DNA of 64,000 bases, from contig JBFWXN010000001.1 in NCBI GenBank assembly GCA_050187415.1, forward strand, positions 62,001 to 126,000, given 5' to 3'. This document shows, piece by piece, positions 34,227 to 43,622 of the stretch. Made by a program: the position numbers and the translations under genes. The DNA is from Ga0077555 sp050187415 (GTDB lineage Bacteria > Pseudomonadota > Alphaproteobacteria > Rhizobiales > Hyphomicrobiaceae). Every line of letters begins with the position of its first letter. Position 1 is the first letter of the stretch. The notes beneath the pieces are model-generated. The model was not told the origin of the DNA, searched no databases, and was given only the letters and a program-made list of their open reading frames with translations.

Positions 34227-35480
34227 ATGCTGCTGTGGGTGGTTTTTGCGGTAATGTCGGCAGGCGTGGTCGTCGGGTTGCTGCACCCGCTGTTGACACG
34301 CCGGGCCCGCGAGACTGCGGACCAAAGCGCTGCGACGGCCGTTTACCGGGATCAGCTCGCGGAGATCGACGCCGAGGCGAGGCGCGGCCTCATCGGTCCC
34401 GACGAAGCCGAGGCCGCGCGTCGCGAGATTTCCCGGCGCATTCTGGCCAGCGTGCCGGCCATCGAAGACCATTCGTACGGACCGCAGCGTGCCGAAGGTA
34501 CGAACGCACTGGCACACCAGCGCCGCCGGACGAGCGTCGCGGCTGCGACCGCTCTTCTGCTCCCGGTGGCGTCACTCGCCGTCTACCTGCAAATCGGCTC
34601 TCCCGGTACGCCCACCCAACCTATTGCGTCGCGACGCTCGGCTCCGCCCGCCAATGCAGAGATGGCCAAGCTTGTCACCGCGGTCGAGGAGCGTCTCAAG
34701 AGCCATCCTGACGACAGTCGCGGTTGGGACGTGATCGCGCCGGTCTATCTCCGGCTCGGCCGCCATGCCGACGCGGCGTTCGCCTATGCTCGTGCTCTGC
34801 ACCTGAGCGGCGACAGCTCCCGTCGGCTGGCGGGGCTCGCCGAGGCGGCCATGCTGCGCGACAACGGCCGGGTCGGCGACGAGGCGAAAAGTGCCCTCAA
34901 CCGTCTGCTCAAGCTCGAGCCAGGCCATGTGCAGGCACGTTTCTGGTTGGCCTTCGCCAAGGAGCAGGAGGGCGATCTGGCCGCGGCCGCCACCGACTAC
35001 AGCAATCTGATTGCCGACGCCCCTCCGGATGCCGAGTGGCGGCCAATGCTCGAGGAGCGGATAGCCGCCGTGCGCACCGCATTACGCTCCGACGGGCGAG
35101 CGCCTCGATCTTCAGCACCTCCTCCTGTACCCGGCGTTGCATCGAGTGCGGCCCAAGGTTCGACGCAAAGCGCGCGCCCCAGTCCTTCCGCGAGCACGGA
35201 AGGCGGGCCAACGTCGGCCGACATCAGTGCAGCCGCTCGACTTTCTCCTGCTGATCGCCAAGCTATGATCGACGGCATGGTCTCGGGCCTCGCAGCCCGT
35301 CTCGAGAAGGACGGCCGTGACCTCGAGGGATGGCGCAAATTGATCCGGGCGCTTGCGGTCCTGGGCCGCAAGGACGAGGCCGTCGCGGCGCTCGGCCGTG
35401 CGCGAAAGTCGCTCGCCGACGAGCCGCAGGCGCTGGCATCGCTCGCCGACCTGGCTACGAGCCTCGGGCTCGGCACGTGA
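34227..35480 (+). CDS. cycH: Cytochrome c maturation protein CcmI (CycH)
   Basis: A 417-aa inner-membrane protein that chaperones apocytochrome c for haem ligation. Two N-terminal helices (about 1-18 and 95-115) flank a cytoplasmic loop with YRDQLAEIDAEARRGLIGPDEAEAARREI, the CcmI signature (given here as YRDQLAEIDAEARRG and EAEAARREI). Periplasmic TPR repeats follow (GWDVIAPVYLRLGRHADAAFAY). It opens the cycHJKL operon; ccmE follows 19 bp later. Confidence 0.9.
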   Translation: MLLWVVFAVMSAGVVVGLLHPLLTRRARETADQSAATAVYRDQLAEIDAEARRGLIGPDEAEAARREISRRILASVPAIEDHSYGPQRAEGTNALAHQRRRTSVAAATALLLPVASLAVYLQIGSPGTPTQPIASRRSAPPANAEMAKLVTAVEERLKSHPDDSRGWDVIAPVYLRLGRHADAAFAYARALHLSGDSSRRLAGLAEAAMLRDNGRVGDEAKSALNRLLKLEPGHVQARFWLAFAKEQEGDLAAAATDYSNLIADAPPDAEWRPMLEERIAAVRTALRSDGRAPRSSAPPPVPGVASSAAQGSTQSARPSPSASTEGGPTSADISAAARLSPADRQAMIDGMVSGLAARLEKDGRDLEGWRKLIRALAVLGRKDEAVAALGRARKSLADEPQALASLADLATSLGLGT

Positions 35481-35499
35481 CCGCAGAGAGACATATGAA

Positions 35500-35976
35500 A
35501 TGACCCGGAAGCAACGGCGTCTTGTTTTCATCGTCTCCGGCCTGGCCGTTGTCGGCTCGGCCGTCGGTCTCATGCTGTTCGCATTGAGCAGCACCATCAC
35601 CTATTTCAAGACGCCGAGCGATCTCGCCGAAAACCCATTGCCCGCCGGCCAGCGCTTCCGGCTCGGAGGGCTCGTCGCCGACGGCAGCGTCAAACGTGGC
35701 GAGAGCCTCGACGTCGAATTCCGGGTGACGGACACGATCAAGGCCATCCCCGTCGTCTATCGCGGTGTCCTGCCTGACCTCTTCCGCGAGGGGCAGGGGG
35801 TTGTCGCCGAAGGCCGCCTCGACGAGCAGGGTCGCTTCCGTGCCGATTCGGTGCTCGCCAAGCACGACGAAACGTATATGCCCCCCGAGGTCGCCAAGGC
35901 GCTCAAGGCAAAAGGTGTAAAACTGGGCGAGGGCGCCACGCATCCGGGCGCGTCAACGGGCAAGACGACACAATGA
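35500..35976 (+). CDS. ccmE: Cytochrome c maturation haem chaperone CcmE (CycJ)
   Basis: CcmE binds haem covalently in the periplasm and hands it to CcmF/H. The 158-aa product has one N-terminal anchor (about 8-30) and an OB-fold (FRLGGLVADGSVKRG, VVYRGVLPDLFREGQGVV). The haem-binding His122 and Tyr126 lie in AKHDETYMPPEV. The start at 35500 is consistent with the family; the longer frame overlaps ccmI. Confidence 0.95.
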   Translation: MTRKQRRLVFIVSGLAVVGSAVGLMLFALSSTITYFKTPSDLAENPLPAGQRFRLGGLVADGSVKRGESLDVEFRVTDTIKAIPVVYRGVLPDLFREGQGVVAEGRLDEQGRFRADSVLAKHDETYMPPEVAKALKAKGVKLGEGATHPGASTGKTTQ

Positions 35977-35995
35977 GGCCGACAAGGCATCGCAC

Positions 35996-37978
35996 ATGAC
36001 GGTTGAGATTGGACACTTCGCCCTGATCCTCGCCCTGCTCGTCTCGCTGGCGCAGATGATCGTGCCGGCCTGGGGCGCCCGCGTCGGTGATGAACGGCTG
36101 ATGGCGGTCGGCGGTTCGGCGGCGATCGGCACCTTCACGCTGATCCTGGTCTCGTTCGTGATGCTCGCCGACGCCTACGTTACGAGCGATTTCTCTGTCG
36201 CCAACGTCTGGGCCAACTCGCACTCGGCCAAGCCGTTCATCTATCGCCTGTCCGGCGTCTGGGGGAACCACGAGGGATCGATGCTCCTGTGGGTTCTCAT
36301 CCTCTCCCTGTTCGGTGCTGCCGTGGCCGTTTTCGGTGGCTATCTTCCGAGCACGCTCAAGGCTCGCGTGCTCGCAGTCCAGGCCTCCATCTCGCTCGCC
36401 TTCCTCGTCTTTATCCTGCTGACCTCGAACCCTTTCGAGCGTCTCGATCCGGCCCCACTCGAGGGGCGCGGCCTCAATCCCATTTTGCAGGATCCCGCGC
36501 TCGCGTTTCATCCTCCCTTCCTCTACGCCGGATACGTCGGCTTCTCGATGGCCTTCTCGTTCGCGATCGCCGCGCTGCTCGAGGGTCGTACCGATGCGGC
36601 CTGGGCGCGCTGGGTGCGACCCTGGACGCTTGCCGCGTGGATGTGCCTGACGCTCGGCATCGCCATGGGCTCGTGGTGGGCCTACTACGAGCTCGGCTGG
36701 GGTGGCTGGTGGTTCTGGGATCCCGTCGAAAATGCGAGCTTCATGCCGTGGCTGGCGGGGACCGCGCTGCTCCATTCGGCGTTGGTCATGGAAAAGCGCG
36801 AGGCCCTCAAGGTCTGGACCATTCTGCTCGCGATCCTCACTTTCTCCCTCTCCCTCATGGGGACGTTCCTGGTTCGCTCGGGAGTGCTGTCCTCGGTTCA
36901 CTCATTTGCCGTGGACCCGAAGCGCGGCGTGTTCATCCTGGCCATCATGACCATTTTCACCGGTGGCGGGCTGGCGCTCTTTGCCGCCCGCGCGGCGGAG
37001 CTCAAACAGGGTGGGCTCTTCTCGGCGATTTCGCGCGAGGGTGCCCTGGTTTTGAATAACGTACTGCTGGCGACGGCGACGGGCACGGTGCTCATCGGCA
37101 CCCTCTATCCGCTCGCGCTCGAAGCCGTGACCGGGGACAAGATCTCGGTCGGCGCACCGTATTTCAACCTGACCTTCGGCCCGCTCATGGTGCCGCTCCT
37201 GCTGGCCGTTCCGTTCGGTCCGTTCCTCGGCTGGAAGCGTGGCGACCTGCGCGCGGCGGCCGAACGGCTTCTCGTCGCCGCCGGGATCGCACTCGTCGGC
37301 GCCATCCTGGCGCTCGCATTCATGCGACCTGGGCCCTGGGCCGCGCCGTTGGGCCTCGGGCTTGGTGTCTGGGTCTTGGCGGGGGCCGTGTGGGAGCTGC
37401 TGTTTCGGGCCCGTGCCGGCCACGCCAACGTCCGTGAGGTGGCGCGGCGCCTCGCGAACCTGCCCCGGTCCGCCTGGGGATCGGCCACTGCTCATGCCGG
37501 GGTCGGCCTGACGGTCATCGGAATTGTTGCAACCACGGCGTGGCAAAGCGAGCGGATCGTCGCCATGAAACCGGGCGACCGGCAAGTCATCGCCGGCTAC
37601 ACGCTCGAGTTCCGGGGCATCCAATCCGGGCGAGGCCCGAACTACGCCGAGGATCGCGGTCGCTTCATCGTCACGCGCGGCACCTCCCAAATCACTGAAC
37701 TCTTCCCGGCCAAGCGCCTCTACGACGCACCGCGCCAGCCAACGACGGAGGCCGGCATCCATGTCGCACTTGGCGGCGATCTATACGTCGTGCTCGGCGA
37801 CGCCCAGAAGGACGACGGCTTTGCCGTCCGGCTGTACTTCAATCCCCTCGTGCGGTTCATCTGGCTCGGCGCAGTGCTCATGTTCCTTGGCGGCGTTCTG
37901 TCGCTTTCTGACCGGCGTCTCAGGGTTGGCGCGCCGCGCAAGTCTCGCAACCGCATCGTGATCCCAGCCGGGCCATGA
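35996..37978 (+). CDS. ccmF: Haem lyase CcmF (CycK)
   Basis: A large polytopic inner-membrane protein of 660 aa that joins haem to apocytochrome c. The tryptophan-rich haem-handling motif is visible (GWGGWWFWDPVENASFMPWL), with WGNHEGSMLLWVLILS and HPPFLYAGYVG earlier. About 13-15 helices and a periplasmic C-terminal domain are present. Its stop overlaps the ATG of ccmH (ATGA), showing tight operon structure. Confidence 0.97.
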   Translation: MTVEIGHFALILALLVSLAQMIVPAWGARVGDERLMAVGGSAAIGTFTLILVSFVMLADAYVTSDFSVANVWANSHSAKPFIYRLSGVWGNHEGSMLLWVLILSLFGAAVAVFGGYLPSTLKARVLAVQASISLAFLVFILLTSNPFERLDPAPLEGRGLNPILQDPALAFHPPFLYAGYVGFSMAFSFAIAALLEGRTDAAWARWVRPWTLAAWMCLTLGIAMGSWWAYYELGWGGWWFWDPVENASFMPWLAGTALLHSALVMEKREALKVWTILLAILTFSLSLMGTFLVRSGVLSSVHSFAVDPKRGVFILAIMTIFTGGGLALFAARAAELKQGGLFSAISREGALVLNNVLLATATGTVLIGTLYPLALEAVTGDKISVGAPYFNLTFGPLMVPLLLAVPFGPFLGWKRGDLRAAAERLLVAAGIALVGAILALAFMRPGPWAAPLGLGLGVWVLAGAVWELLFRARAGHANVREVARRLANLPRSAWGSATAHAGVGLTVIGIVATTAWQSERIVAMKPGDRQVIAGYTLEFRGIQSGRGPNYAEDRGRFIVTRGTSQITELFPAKRLYDAPRQPTTEAGIHVALGGDLYVVLGDAQKDDGFAVRLYFNPLVRFIWLGAVLMFLGGVLSLSDRRLRVGAPRKSRNRIVIPAGP

Positions 37979-38523
37979 GTGAGATGCGGCGCCCTCGACG
38001 ATACGTTTCCCTGTTTCGGCCGATTGGCACACCGCGAGCGTGGCTTTCGGCGGTCGTGTTCGCCACGTTCGTCGCGGGTGCGCCGCTCTCACCTGTCCGC
38101 GCGGTCCAACCCGATGAGATTCTGGCCGATCCTGCGCTCGAGGCGAGGGCGCGCCACATCTCCGGCGGACTGCGTTGTCTCGTCTGCCAGAACCAATCGA
38201 TCGACGATTCGAACGCGCCACTGGCCCGCGACCTTCGACTTCTCGTGCGCGAGCGTCTCAGGTCCGGCGACAGCGATCAGGCGGTCATGAGCTACGTCGT
38301 CCGCCGCTACGGCGATTTCGTGCTCCTGCGGCCGCCGTTGAATGCGGAGACTGTGCTTTTGTGGGTCGCACCCCTGCTGCTCCTGATTGGCGCGGCCGTA
38401 TTTGCGCGGCGGCAATTCCGCCGCGCCGCGTCAGCAAGCTTGCCGACCGCTACCAGTGCAGAGGCTCCCCTTTCGCCGGAAGAATCGCAGCGTCTCGATC
38501 GAATCCTGAACCGCGATGGCTGA
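37975..38523 (+). CDS. ccmH: Cytochrome c maturation protein CcmH (CycL)
   Basis: A membrane-anchored periplasmic thioredoxin-like protein that reduces apocytochrome CXXCH motifs. In the 182-aa product the LRCLVCQNQSIDDSNA motif has its redox cysteines at about 68 and 71, and YVVRRYGDFVLLRPP and the C-terminal TM segment (LLWVAPLLLLIGAAVFA) are typical. The ATG at 37975 overlaps the ccmF stop; a second ATG is 9 nt later. It ends the operon. Confidence 0.94.
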   Translation: MSEMRRPRRYVSLFRPIGTPRAWLSAVVFATFVAGAPLSPVRAVQPDEILADPALEARARHISGGLRCLVCQNQSIDDSNAPLARDLRLLVRERLRSGDSDQAVMSYVVRRYGDFVLLRPPLNAETVLLWVAPLLLLIGAAVFARRQFRRAASASLPTATSAEAPLSPEESQRLDRILNRDG

Positions 38524-38556
38524 CGGCGGCCGCGCCGCCGTGTGCGCTCGTGTTTT
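38524..38556. terminator. Hairpin between convergent ccmH and protease genes
   Basis: CGGCGGC (38524-38530) and GCCGCCG (38534-38540) form a 7-bp stem with a 3-nt loop starting one base after the ccmH stop, followed by a short TTTT at 38552-38555. It lies between convergent genes, so it may serve both. Confidence 0.4.
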
Positions 38557-38558
38557 GC

Positions 38559-39743
38559 TCAGCGCCGAGGTGGGACAGGGGGCGGCAGCGCGCTCGAGGG
38601 CGAGACCTGGCCGAGCCCGATCGCCTCTTGATTGAGCCGCGTCAACAACTCGTGGGTCGGCAGCCCGGTAATCGGCATCCGACGCTGTCGCTCGTAGCCC
38701 TCGATCGCCGATCTCAGGACCGGGCCATAGCTGCCGTCGATGCGCGCCTGATAGAGGCGCTGGTCGCTGAGCCTTCGCTGCAGATCGCGCAAGGGGTCGC
38801 CGGACGAGAGGATGGTCGCGCTACCGAGCAGCTGGATACGGCTGGCAAAGACGCCGGCATTGACGGCCGTATTGGCGACTGTTTCGGCCTTTTCGCGCAG
38901 GGTGACCTGGCCGCCCTCGGTCAGGATCTTGGATTGGACGTAGGTGCCCACGTTGGTGCCGACCACGGACACGACACCGCCCCGGTCGAGCAGAAGCGGC
39001 GAGCCCGACGACGCACCGCCGGTATCGCACTGATGCAACAACATTTTATCGGCATTGAGAAAATCCGGCGCAATCGACGTCCAGGGTACAGCCTTGAAAT
39101 CGCGGGCGACTGCACACGGCTTCGAGTAGGCCAGTCGCCATTGCGTCCAGTCGCGGTGGTAGGAGAGCTGGAAAATCCGCCCTGCCTGCGCCTCGGTCGC
39201 GACCTGTGCGGCGGTCATCGGCGTCACCTGCAGGCCGCCCTCGCGGCAAATCGGGCGATTGAGCCTCACCAGTGCCCAATCGTTGGCCGCGTCGATCGGA
39301 GGGCGCACGCGATGCTGAAAATCCCCCGTGATGATGCTCTGCGCGCTCGAGCCGGTCTGGTATCCCTCGATGCGGGCATAGTCGCGCAGTCGGTCATATC
39401 CCCGCGCGAACATGAAGTCCGAGAGCTGGGCCGGGTTCCCGTCCGGCTGGGAAAGGCAGTGTGCGGCGGTTGCAACGATATTGGGGGCAACGCAATATGC
39501 GGTGCAGACCGTGCGCGATTGGTTCGAAAAGAAGAGGCCGATGTTGTCCGCGGCCTTCGCATAGCGGGAGGGCGATGCCACCCGGTCGTCGGTGCCGAAA
39601 ATCGCGATGCGCTCGACGCGGGGTCCTCCGGCGTCATTGGCGAGCCGGATCGACGGAACACCACTGGCGGGCTCGCTTCCGGCAATTAGAACGGCCACGG
39701 CCAGGGCGGGCCACCTGGATTTCGGCATTCGGCATTCGCCCAT
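38559..39743 (-). CDS. Exported trypsin-like protease with peptidoglycan-binding domain
   Basis: A secreted S1-type serine protease of 394 aa. The signal peptide (RWPALAVAVLIAGSEPASG) is near the N-terminus. The triad is visible as His in ATAAHCLSQ, Asp in ANDWALVRL and Ser in GGASSGSPLLLD. The last 80 residues are a PG-binding-1 repeat (DLQRRLSDQRLYQARIDGSY, GPVLRSAIEGYERQRRM) that would tether the enzyme to the cell wall. ATG 39743 is chosen for AGGGA upstream; ATG 39728 is an alternative just before the signal peptide. It is divergent from degP. Confidence 0.85.
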   Translation of the reverse strand: MGECRMPKSRWPALAVAVLIAGSEPASGVPSIRLANDAGGPRVERIAIFGTDDRVASPSRYAKAADNIGLFFSNQSRTVCTAYCVAPNIVATAAHCLSQPDGNPAQLSDFMFARGYDRLRDYARIEGYQTGSSAQSIITGDFQHRVRPPIDAANDWALVRLNRPICREGGLQVTPMTAAQVATEAQAGRIFQLSYHRDWTQWRLAYSKPCAVARDFKAVPWTSIAPDFLNADKMLLHQCDTGGASSGSPLLLDRGGVVSVVGTNVGTYVQSKILTEGGQVTLREKAETVANTAVNAGVFASRIQLLGSATILSSGDPLRDLQRRLSDQRLYQARIDGSYGPVLRSAIEGYERQRRMPITGLPTHELLTRLNQEAIGLGQVSPSSALPPPVPPRR

Positions 39744-39897
39744 CGGACCATCCCTGCGCGTCGTCTGGAATCTCGCGAGCGGCACCCACCGGATTACCAA
39801 AGATTAATGGCGCTGCAAGGTCTCTGTAATGCGAGGATCTCTATAGCACACAAGAACGCGCCGATCAGCGCTGGAATGACATGGAGAGGTGAGACAC

Positions 39898-41427
39898 ATG
39901 CAGGTCCCGAGCCCGAATTCCCGCAGTGCGCGCCGCAGTGCCGCCGCTCGGCGCGTGGCGCCGGTTGCGCTGCTGGCGGCCACGGCGCTGGGCGGCTTCG
40001 TCCTGTTGCAGCCTGACGGCGCACTCGCCCAGCGAGCCGAGCCTCCCACGGTCGCCACGCCGTTCGGCCGCGCCCCCTACACGTTTGCCGACATCATCGA
40101 GAAGGTGAAGCCAGCGGTCGTGAGCATTCACGTCGCCTCGGGCGGTGGCCCACGTGTCGCCAGTCGAGGTCGCGGCAGAGATCCTCTTCCCGAGTTGCCC
40201 GACGACCATCCCCTGAAGGAGTTCTTCAAGAACCTGCCCAAGGAATTCGGCGGTGCCATTCCAAACGTGCCTCGCCGCGCCCAAGCGCAGGGATCGGGGT
40301 TCGTCATCTCGTCCGACGGTTATGTGGTGACCAACAACCACGTTATTTCGGGTGCGTCCAAGATCCAGGTCAGCTTCGACGAACGCGAGAAACTCGATGC
40401 CGATCTCGTCGGCACCGATCCTCGCACCGATATCGCGCTCCTCAAGATCAAGACTCCGAAAGGCGCTTTGCCGACCGTGCGCTTCTCCTCGAAACCGGTC
40501 CGCGTGGGCGACTGGGTGCTCGCCGTCGGAAATCCGTTCGGGCTGGGCGGAACCGTCACCGCAGGCATCGTCTCGGCCTTGAGCCGCGACATCGGATCCG
40601 GACCGTACGACTTTCTGCAGATCGACGCGGCCGTCAACAAAGGCAATTCCGGCGGTCCGACCTTCAACCTCGAAGGCGAGGTCGTGGGCGTGAATACGGC
40701 CATCTACAGCCCGTCCGGCGGCAACGTCGGCATCGCTTTCGCCATACCGGCCAACACGGCGAGCGACGTCGTCGAGCAGCTTCGCTCAAACAAGACGGTC
40801 AGCCGCGGGTGGCTCGGTGTGAAAATCGAGAGCGTCGACGAGGACAAGGCGGCGAGCCTCGGCCTGAAGGAGCCGCGTGGCGCGCTCGTCAACGAACTGA
40901 CGCCCGGTGGCCCTGCCGCAGCCAGCTCGCTGCGGGCGGGTGACGTCATTCTCTCGGTGAACGGCGCCCGCGTCGACAGCAGCCGCGATCTCGCTCGCAA
41001 AATCGCGGACATTGCCCCAGCCACCGAAGTTGCCCTCGAGGTCACTCGTTACGGAAAAACCGAGACGATCCGGGTGAAGCTCGGGACGTTCCCGTCGGTC
41101 GGGCAGGTCGCGTCGGCGCCGCAGGCGAAGCCGGTCGGAGATGCGACGGAACGGGCCGCTTTGGGTCTGTCGGTTGGTGCGGCGCCCGATGCGAAGGACG
41201 ACGGTGTCGTGATCAAAGACATCGACGGCGATTCGGACGCAGCGCTGAAGGGTTTGAGGACCGGCGATGTCATCCTCGAAGTTCAGGGGCGCGCCATCAA
41301 GAGCCCGGATGACGTGATCGCCGGCGTCAAAAAGGCCCGCGACGACGGTCGCAAGGCCGTACTCTTGCGGGTCAAGCAAGGCGATACGGTACGCTTCGTG
41401 GCGGTGCAGCTGAAATCCACGGGCTGA
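39898..41427 (+). CDS. degP: Periplasmic serine protease Do (DegP/HtrA family)
   Basis: A periplasmic protease/chaperone of 509 aa for misfolded envelope proteins. The Arg-rich N-terminus and signal sequence (VAPVALLAATALGGFVLL) are followed by the protease domain with His148 (TNNHVISG), Asp178 (TDIALLKI) and Ser251 (GNSGGPTFN). Two PDZ domains follow (starting near GWLGVKIESVDED and LGLSVGAAPDAKDD). ATG 39898 has GGAGAGG 8 nt upstream; GTG 39889 is less likely. Its place after the cyc genes and before a two-component pair matches other Hyphomicrobiales. Confidence 0.94.
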   Translation: MQVPSPNSRSARRSAAARRVAPVALLAATALGGFVLLQPDGALAQRAEPPTVATPFGRAPYTFADIIEKVKPAVVSIHVASGGGPRVASRGRGRDPLPELPDDHPLKEFFKNLPKEFGGAIPNVPRRAQAQGSGFVISSDGYVVTNNHVISGASKIQVSFDEREKLDADLVGTDPRTDIALLKIKTPKGALPTVRFSSKPVRVGDWVLAVGNPFGLGGTVTAGIVSALSRDIGSGPYDFLQIDAAVNKGNSGGPTFNLEGEVVGVNTAIYSPSGGNVGIAFAIPANTASDVVEQLRSNKTVSRGWLGVKIESVDEDKAASLGLKEPRGALVNELTPGGPAAASSLRAGDVILSVNGARVDSSRDLARKIADIAPATEVALEVTRYGKTETIRVKLGTFPSVGQVASAPQAKPVGDATERAALGLSVGAAPDAKDDGVVIKDIDGDSDAALKGLRTGDVILEVQGRAIKSPDDVIAGVKKARDDGRKAVLLRVKQGDTVRFVAVQLKSTG

Positions 41428-41450
41428 TCGGACGACATTGTTTCGACGTC

Positions 41451-41480
41451 GGGAGGCGCACTTTTTCGGGTGCGCCTCTC
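41451..41480 (+). terminator. Strong hairpin between degP and the response regulator
   Basis: GAGGCGCAC (41453-41461) and GTGCGCCTC (41470-41478) form a perfect 9-bp stem with loop TTTTTCGG, extendable by a G-U and a G-C pair. There is no T tract after it, so it may be a weak or Rho-assisted end for degP, or an mRNA-stabilising structure in the leader of the next gene, whose ATG is 42 bp on. Confidence 0.45.
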
Positions 41481-41521
41481 GCCGTGGCAGCCACCGAACG
41501 GAGAAGGGAAAAGAGGCCGTC

Positions 41522-42202
41522 ATGCGAGTGCTCATCGTCGAGGATGATCGGGAGATCGCCCGCTTTGTGCAGCGCGGTCTGAAGGAAAGCGGCCATGGTG
41601 CCGAGGTCGCTTACGACGGCGACGACGGCCTCGACCTTGCACTCTCGGGTGCCTTCGACGCCATCATCATCGACCGCATGCTTCCAGAGCGCGATGGTCT
41701 CTCCGTCATCCAGGCGCTGCGCGGCGCCGGTGTTCGTTCGCCCGTGCTCATCTTGTCAGCCTTGGGCGAGGTCGACGATCGTGTGAAGGGTTTGAAGGCG
41801 GGCGGTGACGACTATCTGACCAAGCCTTTCGCCCTGACCGAACTGCTCGCGCGGATCGAGGCACTGGGCCGGCGCGTCACCTCGGAGGAGCCCGCCACCC
41901 GCTATGCTGTCGGCGACCTGGTGCTTGATCGCCTCACCCACAAGGTCATGCGCGGCGGCGATCCCATCGTTCTGCAACCGCGCGAGTTTCGGCTTCTCGA
42001 ATACCTGATGCGCAATGCCGGACAGGTGGTGACGCGGACCATGCTGCTCGAAAATGTGTGGGATTATCATTTCGACCCGCAAACCAATGTCATCGATGTT
42101 CATATTTCCCGCCTGCGGGGTAAAATCGACAAAGGCTTCGACACGCAACTGCTTCACACGGTTCGCGGCGCCGGCTACATGATCCGAGATGACGCCGGCT
42201 AG
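41522..42202 (+). CDS. OmpR-family response regulator
   Basis: A 226-aa regulator with receiver acidic residues at 8-9, phosphoacceptor Asp51 (IIIDRMLPERDGLSV), Ser79 (LILSALGEVDD) and Lys101 (YLTKPFAL), and a winged helix (VLQPREFRLLEYLMRNAGQV, NVIDVHISRLRGKIDKGFD). It resembles the QseB/TctD-CopR-like group of regulators. ATG 41522 opens directly with MRVLIVEDD. It overlaps the kinase by 14 bp. It follows degP, so an envelope-stress role is possible but unproven. Confidence 0.93.
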   Translation: MRVLIVEDDREIARFVQRGLKESGHGAEVAYDGDDGLDLALSGAFDAIIIDRMLPERDGLSVIQALRGAGVRSPVLILSALGEVDDRVKGLKAGGDDYLTKPFALTELLARIEALGRRVTSEEPATRYAVGDLVLDRLTHKVMRGGDPIVLQPREFRLLEYLMRNAGQVVTRTMLLENVWDYHFDPQTNVIDVHISRLRGKIDKGFDTQLLHTVRGAGYMIRDDAG

Positions 42203-43622
42203 ATTGCTGCGATCGCGCGTCTTTCGCAGGACGCTCGTGGTCGTGCTGCTCCTCGCTGCCGTGGCGGCGGTGGTGACCGGCGTGGTCGGCTGGCACGCCA
42301 ATGCGATCTACACGCGCTCCGCCGAGCGTTCGATCGAGACCGACGCCGCTGAGCTCAAGACCGAGCTCGTCACGCGCGGTTTCGACGCGCTCGTCAGAGT
42401 GGTGGCCGAGCGCAGCCGGTCGGGCGGCAGCGGCATCTACTATCTCGCCGATGGCAACGGCACCTACCGCGCCGGCAATCTGACGAGGTTGCCGGACTGG
42501 CACGATACGGTTGGACGCGGGCTCTTCAGCTATTCGGCGAAGGGAACGCGGCGCACGGCCGCCGGCCTCTTGATCGATATCGATGGGGAGCCGCGGCTCG
42601 TCGTCGGCCGCGATGTCGAGGATCAGCGCGCTCTCCTCCTCGCCGTCTATCGCACCATCGGCTACGGGACAGCGCTGCTGCTGCTGCTTGGTCTTGCCGG
42701 AAGCGTCCTGATCGCGAGCCTCATCCAGGCCAAGATCGAGACGATGAGCCGGGCGAGCGCAGATATCATGGCCGGCAATCTTTCCGGGCGCATTCCTGTC
42801 GACGGCTCGCAGGATGAACTCGACCGGCTGGCGGTTCAGCTCAACGAGATGCTGTCCCGCATCGAGCAACTGATGGCAGGCCTGCGGGAGGTCTCCGACA
42901 ATATCGCCCATGATCTGAAGACGCCGCTCAGCCGGTTGCGCAATCGCGCGGAGGCGGCGCTCGCCGATGGTCGTGGGGCCGAGGCATGGCGCGGCGGGCT
43001 GGAGAAGGTGATCGAGGGGGCCGATGACCTCATCAAGACATTCAACGCACTTCTGCTGATTGCCCGCCTGGAGGCCGGCAGCACCGCCGACTCCGTCGAG
43101 CCCGTCGATCTTTCCGGCCTGGCGGCCGACGTCACCGAGCTCTATGAGCCGGTCGCAGAAGAAGCTGGCTTCCGGCTCGGCGCCGCAATCGCCCCGGATA
43201 TTTCGGTGATCGGCAATCGGCAGTTGCTGGGGCAGGCGCTCGCAAATCTGATCGATAACGCGCTCAAATATGCGTCGTCGGCATCGGTGACGGCACGGCG
43301 GGTGATCGAAATCACGCTGCAAAAGGAAGGGGAGAGCGCGCATCTAGTCGTTGCCGACAGTGGACCCGGTATTGCCGCTGAACACCGCGAACGTGCCCTG
43401 AAGCGTTTCGTGCGGCTCGAGCAAAGCCGATCTCAACCTGGGACTGGCCTCGGCCTCAGTCTGGTTGCGGCCGTCGCGCGCCTCCATCGCGGCCACGTGA
43501 TGCTCGAGGACAATTTTCCGGGGCTCCGCGTCGTGCTCACACTGCCGCTCGCACATTCGGCGGCCCCCATGCCAGAATTGGAGGTGGATCTCAGCCAGGA
43601 GAAGGAGCCGATCCGGGGATGA
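42189..43622 (+). CDS. Sensor histidine kinase with HAMP domain
   Basis: An inner-membrane kinase of 477 aa with TM1 at about 14-34, a periplasmic domain of about 115 residues, TM2 at about 157-180, a HAMP domain (to about 232), and phosphoacceptor His241 (NIAHDLKTPLSRLRN). The ATP-binding domain has NLIDNALKYA (N), VADSGPGI (G1) and PGTGLGLSLV (G2). A Pro-rich end is followed by the stop, which overlaps the glnE ATG. Its ligand is unknown. Confidence 0.92.
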   Translation: MTPARLLRSRVFRRTLVVVLLLAAVAAVVTGVVGWHANAIYTRSAERSIETDAAELKTELVTRGFDALVRVVAERSRSGGSGIYYLADGNGTYRAGNLTRLPDWHDTVGRGLFSYSAKGTRRTAAGLLIDIDGEPRLVVGRDVEDQRALLLAVYRTIGYGTALLLLLGLAGSVLIASLIQAKIETMSRASADIMAGNLSGRIPVDGSQDELDRLAVQLNEMLSRIEQLMAGLREVSDNIAHDLKTPLSRLRNRAEAALADGRGAEAWRGGLEKVIEGADDLIKTFNALLLIARLEAGSTADSVEPVDLSGLAADVTELYEPVAEEAGFRLGAAIAPDISVIGNRQLLGQALANLIDNALKYASSASVTARRVIEITLQKEGESAHLVVADSGPGIAAEHRERALKRFVRLEQSRSQPGTGLGLSLVAAVARLHRGHVMLEDNFPGLRVVLTLPLAHSAAPMPELEVDLSQEKEPIRG

